From: Malurus cyaneus samueli
Taxonomy: Eukaryota; Chordata; Aves; Passeriformes; Maluridae
Reading direction: 5' to 3'
Assembly: GCA_009741485.1 (NCBI GenBank)
Contig: VKON01000103.1
Span: 1,313,787 to 1,377,786, forward strand
Length of the DNA: 64,000 bases
The position numbers and the translations under genes were made by a program. Below the pieces are notes generated by a model that was not told the origin of the DNA, searched no databases, and worked only from the letters and a program-made list of their open reading frames with translations. This document shows positions 1-21,000 of this stretch, one piece after another; the first letter of the stretch is position 1, and the number at the start of each line of letters is the position of its first letter.

Positions 1-9068
<9,068 letters not shown>

Positions 9069-9230
9069 GGCTCCGCGCATCTGCCGCGCCGCTGGAGCCC
9101 GCGGGATAAGGAGCCCGCGGGGGCGGAGCCGCTGCGGCCACGCCCATGGGAGGAGCCCGAGCCCGGGCAGAAAGGGCAGCGACCGCCCGAGCATTGCCCC
9201 ATTGCTGCCAGCGCGGCTTCATTTCCGCGA
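9069..9230 (-). promoter_or_regulatory. DEPDC7: DEPDC7 CpG-rich promoter with GC boxes
   Basis: The DNA immediately upstream of the DEPDC7 ATG is GC- and CpG-rich. It holds a GC box, GGGGGCGG, at 9119-9126 and an Sp/KLF-type CCACGCCC at 9138-9145. No TATA box is obvious, which suits a CpG-island promoter. The transcription start site is not determined here. Confidence 0.6.
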
Positions 9231-9263
9231 GCAATCACAGCATCAGCGTCAGGAGAAGACAGC

Positions 9264-9640
9264 ACCTCGGGAAATCATCCAATCCAATCCCCCTGCCGAG
9301 GTCACCCCGAGCAGGTGACACAGAAGTGTTCGGGTGGGTTTGGAATTCTGTTCCAGTGCTCTGCTGTCCTCAATGGAAAGAAGTTCTTCCTGATATCGAG
9401 GTGGAACTTCTTGTGTTCTAGTTTATGGCCATTGCTCCTCGTCCTGTCACTGGGCAGCACCAAAAAGAACACCTGTCTTGGCACCTGTCTTTGAGATATT
9501 CGCAGGCATTGATGAAATCCCCTCGCAGTCTTCTCTCCTTGAGACTAAACAGGCTCAGCTCCTGCGGTCTCTCCCCTTAAGAGAGATGTTCCAGATCCCT
9601 CATCATCTTTGTGACCCTCCACGGGACCCTCTCCTTGTCT
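9264..9640 (-). mobile_element. CR1 LINE 3' fragment upstream of DEPDC7
   Basis: Read on the plus strand this is the reverse complement of a CR1 tail. Recognisable blocks include AGTTCTTCCTGATATCGAGG, the TGTCCTCA/CTGTCACTGGGCA region and TGAAATCCCCTCGCAGTCTT. It is truncated at both ends and begins about 200 bp upstream of the DEPDC7 start codon, at the edge of the CpG island. Confidence 0.8.
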
Positions 9641-12600
9641 CTGAGCACAGAGAAAAAGGAAACTATTCAAACTGTAGTAAAATGCCTACAAAAATGAAAG
9701 TTCATTTTGTTTCCTCATGTCAATTGTTTGCTCAAGGATAAAGATGATGATAAAGGAGAAAGACCTTGTCTGATCATGGGGGGAGAGAAGGCAAAATGGA
9801 AACTTGCAGCTCACAAAGTGAGGAATGATGCACACCTTCATGCAAAATGCTGCCTCACTTTTCCCATAGCAAACTTGGAAGCCAGGAAACTTGTAATTTC
9901 CAGATACTCTGGGCACAAATGATGGGCATATAATTGGATATAAGACCTTACAAAACACAAACATGAGTGTGTGATTAAGTATTTCAGGATCACTATCAAA
10001 AAGATAAAAGTTGGTGGCTGCATCACCTCAGAGATGGAGGCATGTTAATAGAAAATATGGGGTGCTGTAGTTTTATCTATGGCAGATCAATGTTTGGCTA
10101 AGTGACGGAGAAATCTTAAGTGTTTTTCAGTGTAACACAGGAAATGGTTTAAATTCCATAATTTTTTAAAAACTGAAAGGACACCAAACCTGGAACATGA
10201 ACTGTTCTAAAACCAAAAATTGTACAGTGTTTCATTAACTCAACTTTTCAATGTTAAAATCAATATTGACTTGTCACTGAAAATTGACTAAGAAATAGAG
10301 GGATTTTTGCAGAACAATACCATTCAATTTCTTATTTTCAAAAGAAGTTAGATCCCACTTTTCTGATTGGTAAACACAGAACTTTGCATTTCAAATGCTT
10401 ATATTACACCTCAAACATATCAGAAGGCTCTCTCTTCTATACCAAACTTTATTCTTGAGATTTCAAATGTCTTCCCATAACAATAAAGCTTTAAAGATTA
10501 AGTTTATATCAACGTAGCTTAAATGTATAGATACATTGAATATTTTGCCATTATCATCAGGATCTGTTGAACCCAACCTTTGTCTGTTTCTGAAAAAGCA
10601 TAGCAACTAATAATTACCATAAAAATTCAGAAAAATATTCTAGTTATTTAGAACAGTTACACTTCTGTTTTTTCCCCACTTCAATATCAACAATGCCTGT
10701 ATTCACTACAGTGGTGAAGTTGATGAAAGGAGAACATTATAAAGAGTAACCCTTAAAATGTTGCTCCATTCCATTCACAAATGTCGAGACAAATTAAAGT
10801 TCAGCATATGGTTCACTATCACACAGATACTCATGGAAGGGCAAATCAACAGCTCCTGTTACAGAAATTGCTCCAATTATCACTTCATTTCCTGAAGATG
10901 CAAAGGCCAGTTTATTAACAAAAGAGTTTTAATAATGAAATGGAGCTGTAAAAATTGGAAACTCTCCTCTCTCAAATTGAAGAAAATGGACAGCTATTCC
11001 CACAAAATCGGATTGCAAAGGGCTGTCTGACGAGCTGGACATGTCTGAAGGCAGATGACAGAGCTGCCACAGTGAATCTCATTTATTCCTGCTGTAGGTT
11101 CTGCCCTTTGAAGCTCAGAGCACGAGGATTGCTCGGGACTGAATTCGGGCTGGAGAGGACAGACACTCTCTCTTAGGATGCAGAGTGGGGTATTCACAAA
11201 TTCACTCTGCTTAGTCCACTTTCCCATGACTTTTGAAGGAAAAAGAGCACGGCGGAGGTTCTCCGGGATCCAGCTGTGTCATTTGGCAGAGTTGGAGCCA
11301 CAGCAAACACAGAGAGGCTGCTCCGGAGCACACCTGGGCTAGAGCGAGATTTACTCCTAAAGCTCAGCTCTGCAGCTTGAAATGTGTAAGGATTGCACCC
11401 CGGCATTTCTGAAGAGGCTGGCACAATAAACAAGCTGCAGGACAGAAGCTTCTGGGCGCCGGGCTGTTTGAGGGACAAAGGGAGCACTGTTTGGGAACAT
11501 GACCCTTCCGTGGCCGGGCTGGAATCCCAAAGTGTCTGAGGGACAGGGAGGTCTTAATAAAAGACCCGTCTTAATAAAGGGTTTTTTTTTTTTGTTTTAA
11601 AAGGGTTTTACAGCTTTTCCCTCTAGTGGAGGTTTGCTGGGACTTCAAGCACCTTATACACTACAACCAGAGACTCACTCCACATCCCTAAATGTGTCCT
11701 GGTACTGATGTCTTATCCATCAGGCTACTGAAAAGAGCCAACAAACTTAAGAGAATGAGAAAAACAACTTTAATCAGGCTAACACTATTGTACATTGAGG
11801 CAGACAAAGCCTCCTCCTGAGGCTACACCCAAAATGGAACACTGAGATCTTCACCTTATTAACAAATTGGGTGTTAATTCTCCAATGATCTTTACGGTGA
11901 TGATGTCAACCACCCAAACTCGCTGTTTTTCCATATTTTGGGCTCTGAGGTGTCCTTGGATTCAGACTCAGAGAGGAATTGTTTTGTCTAAAGATGGGAG
12001 AATGGGAGTTTTTAGTGCTGTACTAGAGAAGTACAAGAATACAGATGCATGAAAATACAGAAACGAAAAATCCTAAGGCATCAGCACAGGGGCCTGGAAC
12101 GCTGCTTGGATAATGATTCCTCTCAGAACAGTGAGGGCTCAGTGTCCTCTACAGGCCAGAAACCTGTTCAGCCAGAACGAGCAATCAGACACTGAATAAT
12201 TCAAATGGCAGAAGTCACTCTGTGAACTCCTGTATTTTGTAATACCAAACCAAACACTAACCCGTGTTACTGTGGAAAGGGGCTTTGGGTGAGTTCATAA
12301 AGAGTTCAGGGAGCAGCTCTCACCAGTTCATGGGTGTGGAGAGCCTGAATGAGCAGTGATGTCCACCTGCAGCACGGTGGAGTAGTAATTTATATTAATT
12401 TATACTAATTTATACTGATCTCCCAGGGACAAGTTTCACATTCTTTCTCCCACTCACCAGTTTAATGGGACAGGAGGAGCTGATGGGTGAGGGGGAGAAA
12501 ACCGAGGACGCAAAATGGATTTACTGAGCAAAACTGAATTCCTGCTTTTGACCATTTGTTTTGATTTTCTTAGAAAACAGCTGCATACCCTTTATGCTCT

Positions 12601-15600
12601 AAGGCACAGAACCAGGCTTGTTTTTATGCATATAATCTATAATTTACCTTTGGAATTACTGTACAATGTACTGGGGTCAGTTAACTCAATCATGCCATAT
12701 TTTGCCAGGCTCATGGTTTAGCATAGGAAAATGGTCCCAGAACCATCCTGCTGAATTTTATTACCCCACTAAAGGGGTACTTGTACAGGTCATGTCAAAA
12801 AGAAAAGAACAGTCCTTGGACAACCCCATGGGCTCTGCTGTTACTGCTACTTCCCTCTACCCCTTGGGCATCAGGTAGCTAAAAAACCCAACAAATCCAA
12901 CCAAAACTAAACAGACACACACAAAAGAAAATGCCCAGTCGAACTTTGAAAAGCAAAAACCTAAGGCATACTCAGGACAAATGAGAGAATACAGCCCTGA
13001 AATGCTGTTTAATGTTTTCCCTGACTCACCATTTCTTTTTCTCCTTTATAAATAGCTTGTTCTCTGTATTTAGTGCTGCATTATTATAAGAGATCAAATT
13101 AAAATAATTTTAAAACAGGTTTTTGTACTTCAGGTTCTGGAAATGAAACAAAGATTTGTTAGGTTTTCTATGGAAAAGGCAGTCGATCCAGAGCAATAAT
13201 TCTGATTGCCCTAAGATACTTACCCAGGAGCTGCTGTTCCCTTTTGAAAAGCTGTGTGCATTCAGCATCGTGCCTCACTTTTTTTTTAAAATAAAGGTAA
13301 TGAGCTATAACTTCTATCTGAAATGCAGTCCTGTTGGAATCCTGGAGATTTTGGTACATTCTCGGCCTACCTTCTTCCCTAAGTGTTTTTTGGAGAAAAC
13401 AACAATCAGCTCTAAGAGAAAATGACTCATTTTATATTCACCTTGGTTTGGGAAGAATCTTAGAGGGCCACTAAATTTTTTTTTTCTGCAAGCAAGTTGC
13501 TCAGAGAAGGCCTAGCATGGATCTTATGGACAATGTCCACAGCATGGGGTTCAATTCTCTGTGTGAAGGAAAAACAGTTGTAAGAATATCCAGAGTAATT
13601 AATTGTAGCTGGTGGGCAAAAATACCAAAACTCTGTGGAGCACCATTTTTCCCTCATGATATTCTGGTCTAGCAAGACAGAGAATAAATGAAAATACTAA
13701 AATTCAGGTCAACCCCACCTGAATGACAGCAGCAGTCTCTTTGTTACCCCAACAGTCTGGCTCCTCACTAACTCTAGCAGTTTTAGATCTGGCAGATAAG
13801 TTGTACAAATTAATTCAGAACACTTAGAACCCAGAGCTAAAAAATCCAGATCAACCAGACATGCTCAATTCATGCACCACAATTGACCCCCCTCCCCAAA
13901 CTCCAGAACTATATTTCTTCACGTTGCAAGCAGAAAATGTAGTTTAAATTGCCAATTTGTTTCCAACAATCTAACTTTTCAAGACTTAATATTGTAATAA
14001 CAAATGACTAAGCATTATAAGGTTTTTGTTTAAAAAGTGTTTTCACTTTAATGGGTTTAGTTAATAACATCATGAATGGTACAAAACTGTCCTTTTTCAC
14101 ATTTCCATACATTGTATTATGGACCACCTGAAAATCTGGACTAAGAATGCATAAAGTGTCTCTTAATTAGCCCTAGCTTCATTTTTGCCATATGTAGAAC
14201 ATATATGCAGAAAAACATGCATTTATTACCAATGACATGTTAATATTAGCTTAAATAATAAAATATGGCAGAATGTGCACTATGAAATGCACAGGTTTGT
14301 AAAATAGTAAGAGGGACCCAATGTCAAGTGCTGGCAACAAAATAAGAAATGGTTGATGACACAGCGACATTTTGTGACCATAGTATTAGCTTTTCTGCTT
14401 TAAAATTGTTTTAAATAGTAGTAAATATTTAAATAATATTTAAAATATATTTCCTATGGAAACCATTTACTTGGAAGACAGCCTGTAAGATCTGACTTTT
14501 TAAAAAGTAGTATTTCATTTTGACAATATAGGAATACAATACATGCCACAGAACCACAAAAGCCCTGAAGTCCTTAGCTGTTTTCAGAAACAATTTCTCA
14601 CTCCAATTTTGTCTCTGATTTTTTACTAGCAAAACTTTGGAAGTAGCATCTCAAAGAAAACCTGCCTAGGAGAAATGTTGTATTTGAATAAAACCAAACC
14701 CAGTGTAAATTGGGATGCCACACTAAAGGAAAGAATGGTGGAATTAAAAGCCAAATAACTGATTATGCACTTTGTTTCTTTCCTGTTTTGCTAAATCATA
14801 GTCTGAGGAGGGCTTTGTTCCTTCCAAGTGCATCTTCTCTTGCAGTCAAATGAGTGCTCAATTTTCACTGTCAGATGTTAAGGGATGAAGACCTCACTGC
14901 TACTCCAGGGGGAAAAAAATTTGAGGTGTGGGTGCAGACTTCAATATCTAAAATGCAACAAAACAAAGCAAAGTATTTGTGCAAAAAAAGTAATTTGTAC
15001 ATTGACTGTTTTTTTAAAGTTTGCTTCAGTATAAAAAAACCTCTTCAATCCCACTAACAAAGCTTTGCTTTGATTTATGACCGTTCAACACACTCGAGAG
15101 TTCCATGTTTTCACTTATTCTGATTTGGTAAATTAACAATCTAGCCACCATTTTTGCACCCCAAAACAAAGATGGAAGCTCCATTGTATTAATATTTTAT
15201 AGTCTGGGGCTGCTACTTTTATTCAAGTTTTTCCTGTCTTCTACAGGCACAGTGATTGTTTAACTGGCCTTGGGAATAAAACAGCCAAAAATAAGCCAGG
15301 TCACTCTCTATGGCAGTGCAGAGCATCCTGCTCTGCCTCCCCCAACCTTTTTTTAAAAAATGGTTGCTTCTAATATTACTTTATTTTTAAATAGGAACAA
15401 GCTATCCCAAAAGCCTCTCATTACTTTTTTTTTTCAGCTTCTAAGGACCAAAAGCAGCTTTCTAAAGCTACTTCTAGATTCAAAATCCAGAGTAAGTACA
15501 CAACAGTGGTACAGCCTTTTAGAAAGCACAAAGAACTCTCTCAACTCATTGCTTCAGTCATATTAGGAAAGGTGTGAGAGAGACAAAGCTCTTTGCTACA

Positions 15601-16900
15601 CCACCAAGGAGCCAGTTCAATTGTTCCCTCAGTCTGTATCCTAAAGATTTTTAAACCTCCAGACCTGGAATTTCCACATCACCATAGTGGGACTACAGAA
15701 CTGTGCTGGGCAAGAAACCTCTCATGAACCTACACACACTTCCAACCATCCCAAAAATAAGGGACAAGAAAATTTGGGAATGCCCACTATTGATTGAAGA
15801 GTGTACCAGGCACCTCCAGTGGGCACATTTACATGAAAATCCTTTATCTGATATTGCTGCCAAGGCTGGTGACTGCTGGTTGGCTTCAACACATAAACTT
15901 GAGCTCCTACGAGACCCAGCAGGACTGAAACTACAGAAACTCCTTCCCCCCACGGAATTAATTAGCTCCATGATTTCTCTAAGAATCTGCACATTCTGCC
16001 TAAACCCAAACCCACCTCACTCTCATTGATAATTGCAGACATTGCAGTAGCACAATGTGTCATTAACACGACAATGACCTCCCTTTTTAAAGCAAAACCA
16101 TGAGGAAGAGGCTTAAAAAAAGGCAAGGGCACACACCCATTTCTGTCGTAGTCTGCACACAAATTGTAAAGGAGAATTATTGCTTTTTAAGGATGAGAAG
16201 CTTTGGAAATATGGTAAACATCCTAAAAGGTTCTAAATCTAACCAGCTAAAATTCTGTACATACTTTAATATTCAAACTTCTATTTGCTTACTCAAGATG
16301 AAATAATTTCGTTTTCACATCTATTCATTAAACTCTTTATAGTTTCTACGGTCTAATGAATATTTAACAACTAAATAGGATCAAAACATGGGGAAAAGGT
16401 CACATGGCAATGAACATTATTTCATTTGGCCAATGAATAGTGAACCCTGCTCTCTTGGCTGAAATTAAGGCACTAAGTGGCAGTAAAAGGATAAAGGAAT
16501 GAAGTTTCTTTTCTACATCATCTGAAAAAAGACCAACATGACTTTTTCTTTTTAGGACGCCAGTAGAGTACATCTCCATTCTGAATGACTCAGTAAGGCA
16601 TTCTATTGGCAAATTTAAAGAAAAATGTTCTCCTGATTAGAGCCCTGTTACATTCATTGTCTGAGTGTGACTAGTGGCACTACAAACTTTTAACAACCTG
16701 GAGGGGGAGAAAAGCTACAAAGATGTCTGAGGACTTGAAAGGCACCGAAAAGAGAACAGCTCTGCAACTGCCAGTTCTACAAACAATTATGTAAGCTGTG
16801 TTTAACACTGCATATAGTCTATTCAATCAACAATCTTTGTTGACCGAGATAAAGTGTAGTAGCTCTTCATTTAAACTCTCAGTTAATCAAGTGCTAGTTT
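9641..16900. other. intergenic DNA between DEPDC7 and QSER1
   Basis: Mostly AT-rich sequence with short open frames only (under about 110 codons), none resembling a known protein. It includes a small 10-bp repeat array of TAATTTATA-type units near 12,387-12,416. The segment near 10,950-11,530 is more GC-rich but I recognise no gene or repeat in it. Part of the upper end may be QSER1 3' UTR. Confidence 0.6.
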
Positions 16901-16909
16901 AGTAAGAAA

Positions 16910-16915
16910 TTTATT
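16910..16915 (-). terminator. QSER1: candidate QSER1 polyadenylation signal
   Basis: The minus strand reads AATAAA about 1.0 kb downstream of the QSER1 stop. The 3' UTR end cannot be settled without transcript data; other AATAAA hexamers lie farther down, for example at 15380-15385. Confidence 0.3.
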
Positions 16916-17931
16916 TTCACATATCAGAAAATAATTGCAGTGTCTAACACAACTACACTTAAAGCAAAACTAGTCTAGTATGCATTATGCATTATTCTGG
17001 TTAACACTGAAGCAAACCTGTATAAACAAAAGGGTTACCTCGAGATACATAGTTTACAATATGAAATCAACATATAAATGAATAGGATTTACTGAAAACA
17101 ATGGAAAGTGTATTACAAAGATACATGTAACAATTTTAACCACAATATTTCCTCTGTGAAAAATACAACTATTAGTGAGATAAAATGTACAATTGAATTT
17201 TTTTTTTCCAAAAGAAAAAAAAAAACCCACAGTATAAAGGAAAATATTTTTTCTTCAAAACAGGGAAAATAGTTAAGGTCATTGTCTTTCATTACAATAT
17301 AATTTGACACAAAGCAGTCATAGGATTGCACCAACTCCATGTTCAGTCTCCCGAACATGACAATAGTAAAAGGAGTCCATAAAGCATAAGGAAATTTCTG
17401 GATTTTATGATGGCAAGATACATATGCAGAAACTGATACCACTCCAGCTCTGTTCACAAAATGTACAAAACTCTAAATTTGGTGGCCAGAAATGTAAAAA
17501 TTAGTTCGCCCCAACGCTGAATTTTCTCTCGCTTAGTCAGGGATGGAAAAATCTGTAGTATTTTAAGTGTTGTTATCTGTTGAGCAATAAAAAAGAAAAA
17601 AAAGTATATGTAGTGCATGCTTTATCACTTGTCAAAAACATTTCTGAAAATAAAACTAAGTTATCCAATAGTTTACAAAATAGAAAATAACTCTTCAGGT
17701 TAAAAATGTGGTTAGGTTTATGTTTAGTTCCATCTCCAAAGGACTGATTTCCTTGGCAGCATCACTTTTCCTTAGCACGAGCCAAGGCACAAAGTTCCAT
17801 AAAGAGAAATAAAAATGGCTACGAACAAGAATGCAGTCTGGCATTGTGAAAGAAATCAGAGCCTCTCTCTGAGCTTTCTGTTCCATCAGGTTAGTGCCGT
17901 AGAAAAATGTGGGATTTGGGATACATTTTTG

Positions 17932-18072
17932 TTAGGAGCATTTCTGCTGGACATGATTCAAAAGTTCACCAAACTTTTCAAAAAGATCCTCCACCCATTT
18001 TATGTTTTTCATGCACAGCTGCACAATCTCTTCCTGGCCTAGATCTGCACTTGTCTTCTGAACAGAAGAAAT
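17932..18072 (-). CDS. QSER1: QSER1 exon 13 (stop codon)
   Basis: It encodes [20 protein letters not shown] through [12 protein letters not shown] and ends in TAA at 17934-17932. The terminal NHVQQKCS is identical to that of mammals. The acceptor is AAATAG|ATTTCT. Confidence 0.95.
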   Translation of the reverse strand: MSSVQKTSADLGQEEIVQLCMKNIKWVEDLFEKFGELLNHVQQKCS

Positions 18073-21000
18073 CTATTTAAAAAAGAGAAGGAGGGGGAGA
18101 GAGAAATGCACACATACACGTTAGGCTGTCAGAATTGGAGGACTTTCATTTTTATAATAATCTGCAGTTAAATATGAGCCTTCTTTGCCAGAAAACCCTT
18201 AAGTTATAAAAACAAGGAGAAATGCCCCCAAAACGCATTTCTTAACAACTAAGCTAAAGCTCAACTCTTGTATTTCTGTTACCTAAAATAGTTTCATCAA
18301 GGATTTGCAGAAAAAATAAAGGTGTGACATTCTAAGACAAAAAAAAATCATTTTGATCCAAGGAATTAAATACACCGGTATAATTAGTTTTATTTATTTT
18401 GGATAATAGTGGAGATAACTGCTTTGGGTTATCCCACAAACCCTGCAAGCCTCACATCTGAATGTTCTGAGCAGCAATTCCCATTAGGGGCAACCAACGT
18501 GGTCAGTGTAGCCTTTTGTTTGCCATAAAGAATTAATTAAAATAGGAGGCCTCAATCCATATTCATTTACCAAGAAGGAGAGAACAGTCTCTCAAGTTGG
18601 ACTCAATTCCCTCAATAACTTCTCTCAATGCATGCAAAAAATGAGAACAATACCTACCTCTTCTTTACATGTTAGATATATGTGATATTTGTAATGATGG
18701 AGTGAATGATACAAAGAATACAACTGTATTTTTTCTGGATCTACTGTAAACTCCTGCAAAAAGAAAATTCACATTGTTTACTGAGAGATAATACAGACAT
18801 TTTCTTCTGCAAACATTTTTTTTCAGCAATTCAGAAATGGAGTGCTTCATTCTAATCATTATTGTGACATATCTGGCAAACTGGGATTCACATTATATCA
18901 TAATTATCTCCTATCTCCACTTTCCATGTTGTTTTATCAAAACCAGCTGTGAGAATATTTTCATTCATCCTGAATGTACTGCAAGCCCAAAATGGGTCTG
19001 ACATCCCCTGCTCAAGGAGTACTCCAAGAACTACCAAAGCTTAACCATTTTTCTACCAGATTGACGGCTATCATTGCAAATGGCACAGATTTTGTGCTTA
19101 AGAACACTGAGCTGAACTTATCTAAAATTGGCTATTTTGGCAAGAAATAGAAGTGTGAGCTGTATGAACAGGTCATTTGTCAAGCCACTGTTTACTGCTG
19201 GGGCATAAGCCTAAGCAGGCCAAAACCTGCCAATCTAGTTAAGAGTGTTCCCCAGGAATACCATGGAAATAAATAATGTGTGCTTCTCAAGTTGTTACCA
19301 TGTTGCTTTTTAAATTTAAGATACACAGCTTCATTCTGTCATTGAAAATGAGGAATTTACAGCTCAATTTTTAGTAAGTGTTATCTAATCTCAGTTTTTA
19401 CAATATTAACACTATTTGCAAGATTTTTTGACCTAGAAGCCATTGTATCCTTTACTGTGCAGCAAGTGTAAGAAACTGTTATGACTATGATCTATTATTA
19501 TGGTCCACACCTGCAATGGTGAAGGCAAAATGTTGCTTCTCCAGGATGACAAACTGTTTCACATATGAGTTATAATAATGATTTAATGTACTCCTTTAAA
19601 TGCTGGTTTTTAACATTCCCTTGTTACAGAAAAAGCAACTCTCTCAAAGATTTTATATTTTGATGAACCAATCAAACCACCTAATAGGTGAGTAATTTGA
19701 TATTTCCAAATTACTGTGCTTATTCAAACAGATAGTGCAAATATGTGTATACACAGAAATACTACATGTAGATCCTTCAGATGAGGTCATGTAATTAAAA
19801 ATTTGTTAGGTTTGTTGGGGTTTTTAAAAGAACATTTGCTTTATTGATTAATAACCTTAAAATCTAGTAAGAACATAACTTCTATAGTGTTTTATAGAAG
19901 TGTGGTTATCACAGCACAAGTCAGATGGTGGCAGCAGCAAACCCTGTGAACACTCACCTGTGCTGATTTAGTGGTTGATTTAGAAGCCCTCAGTGTTTTT
20001 TTGTTGTAAGCTTTACCATTCATTTTGATCTTAGACACAGACGTCCCTCCACATTTTGTCTTTGAATCCCGAGTGACCACTGTCAGTTCAGGAAAGTTTT
20101 CCAATGCGTTCTTTAAAAGAGCATACAAAGACAAAGGATTGATGAAAACAATCAAGAACGGCCACATTGATGATAAATTGCCCATTTTTCTTTGAAAAGT
20201 TTAGAGTGCAGCCTAATAGGAAAAAAAATTGTTCCTCAGCAAAGCCCTGATGAAGTGTCATTATCAGATCATACAACCATATCTGGTTTGGAAAGCATGA
20301 CCACCTCTTCTTGACTACTGGGATTTCTCAATACCAGCAGATCCTTCCACTGGACATCAGATTAACATCTGTGACTCTCTCACTACAAAGAGAGGGGAAA
20401 AAAAAAGTCTCCACAGGGCATTTTTATCTTCTAACATGCTTTCCATTCCATTTCTACCCGAGAATCTCTAAAACCTGAAGATCTCTGGGCACCTCATACA
20501 TAGACAGGCACACAGGGACTGGATGCCTAAATATCTTCACAGGTTTTGTCTTATCTTTTGCAAATTACAGACTTACTGCATCTTATCAGATCTGTAAGGT
20601 AGAAATGCTTATGAACAGTGAAGACTGGTTCAAAAAACCACAAGTTCGAGACATTTTAACTCATGAGAGTGAACTGCATTTCTGTCAGCTTCAGTTCTAC
20701 ATTATTTGCATGAGTAAATTTGAATACAGTGTTGTTGTACAAATACAGCATCATGTAGCAGCTGCTCTGAAATAGTCCTGCTATGCTACATAATCTGGCC
20801 CTGAAAAAAATGTTCAAAGTTAAATAAATATGCATCTGCCAGTATAGGCAGAAAAATATACATGGAAAAATAAATCAATACAGCAATTAAGGACCTTACT
20901 TGGGACTAATGGGTTAAAATATGAAGTTGATTCAATTTTTATATTGACACACAATGATTTTCAAATGAAGTTTACACAATTCAGCTGAGATGTTTCACTT

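Noticed and set aside
15693..16029. Overlapping open frames of about 100 codons on both strands in the DEPDC7-QSER1 interval
   Set aside because: They resemble no family, have no splice or promoter signals, and mirror each other on opposite strands as chance frames do.
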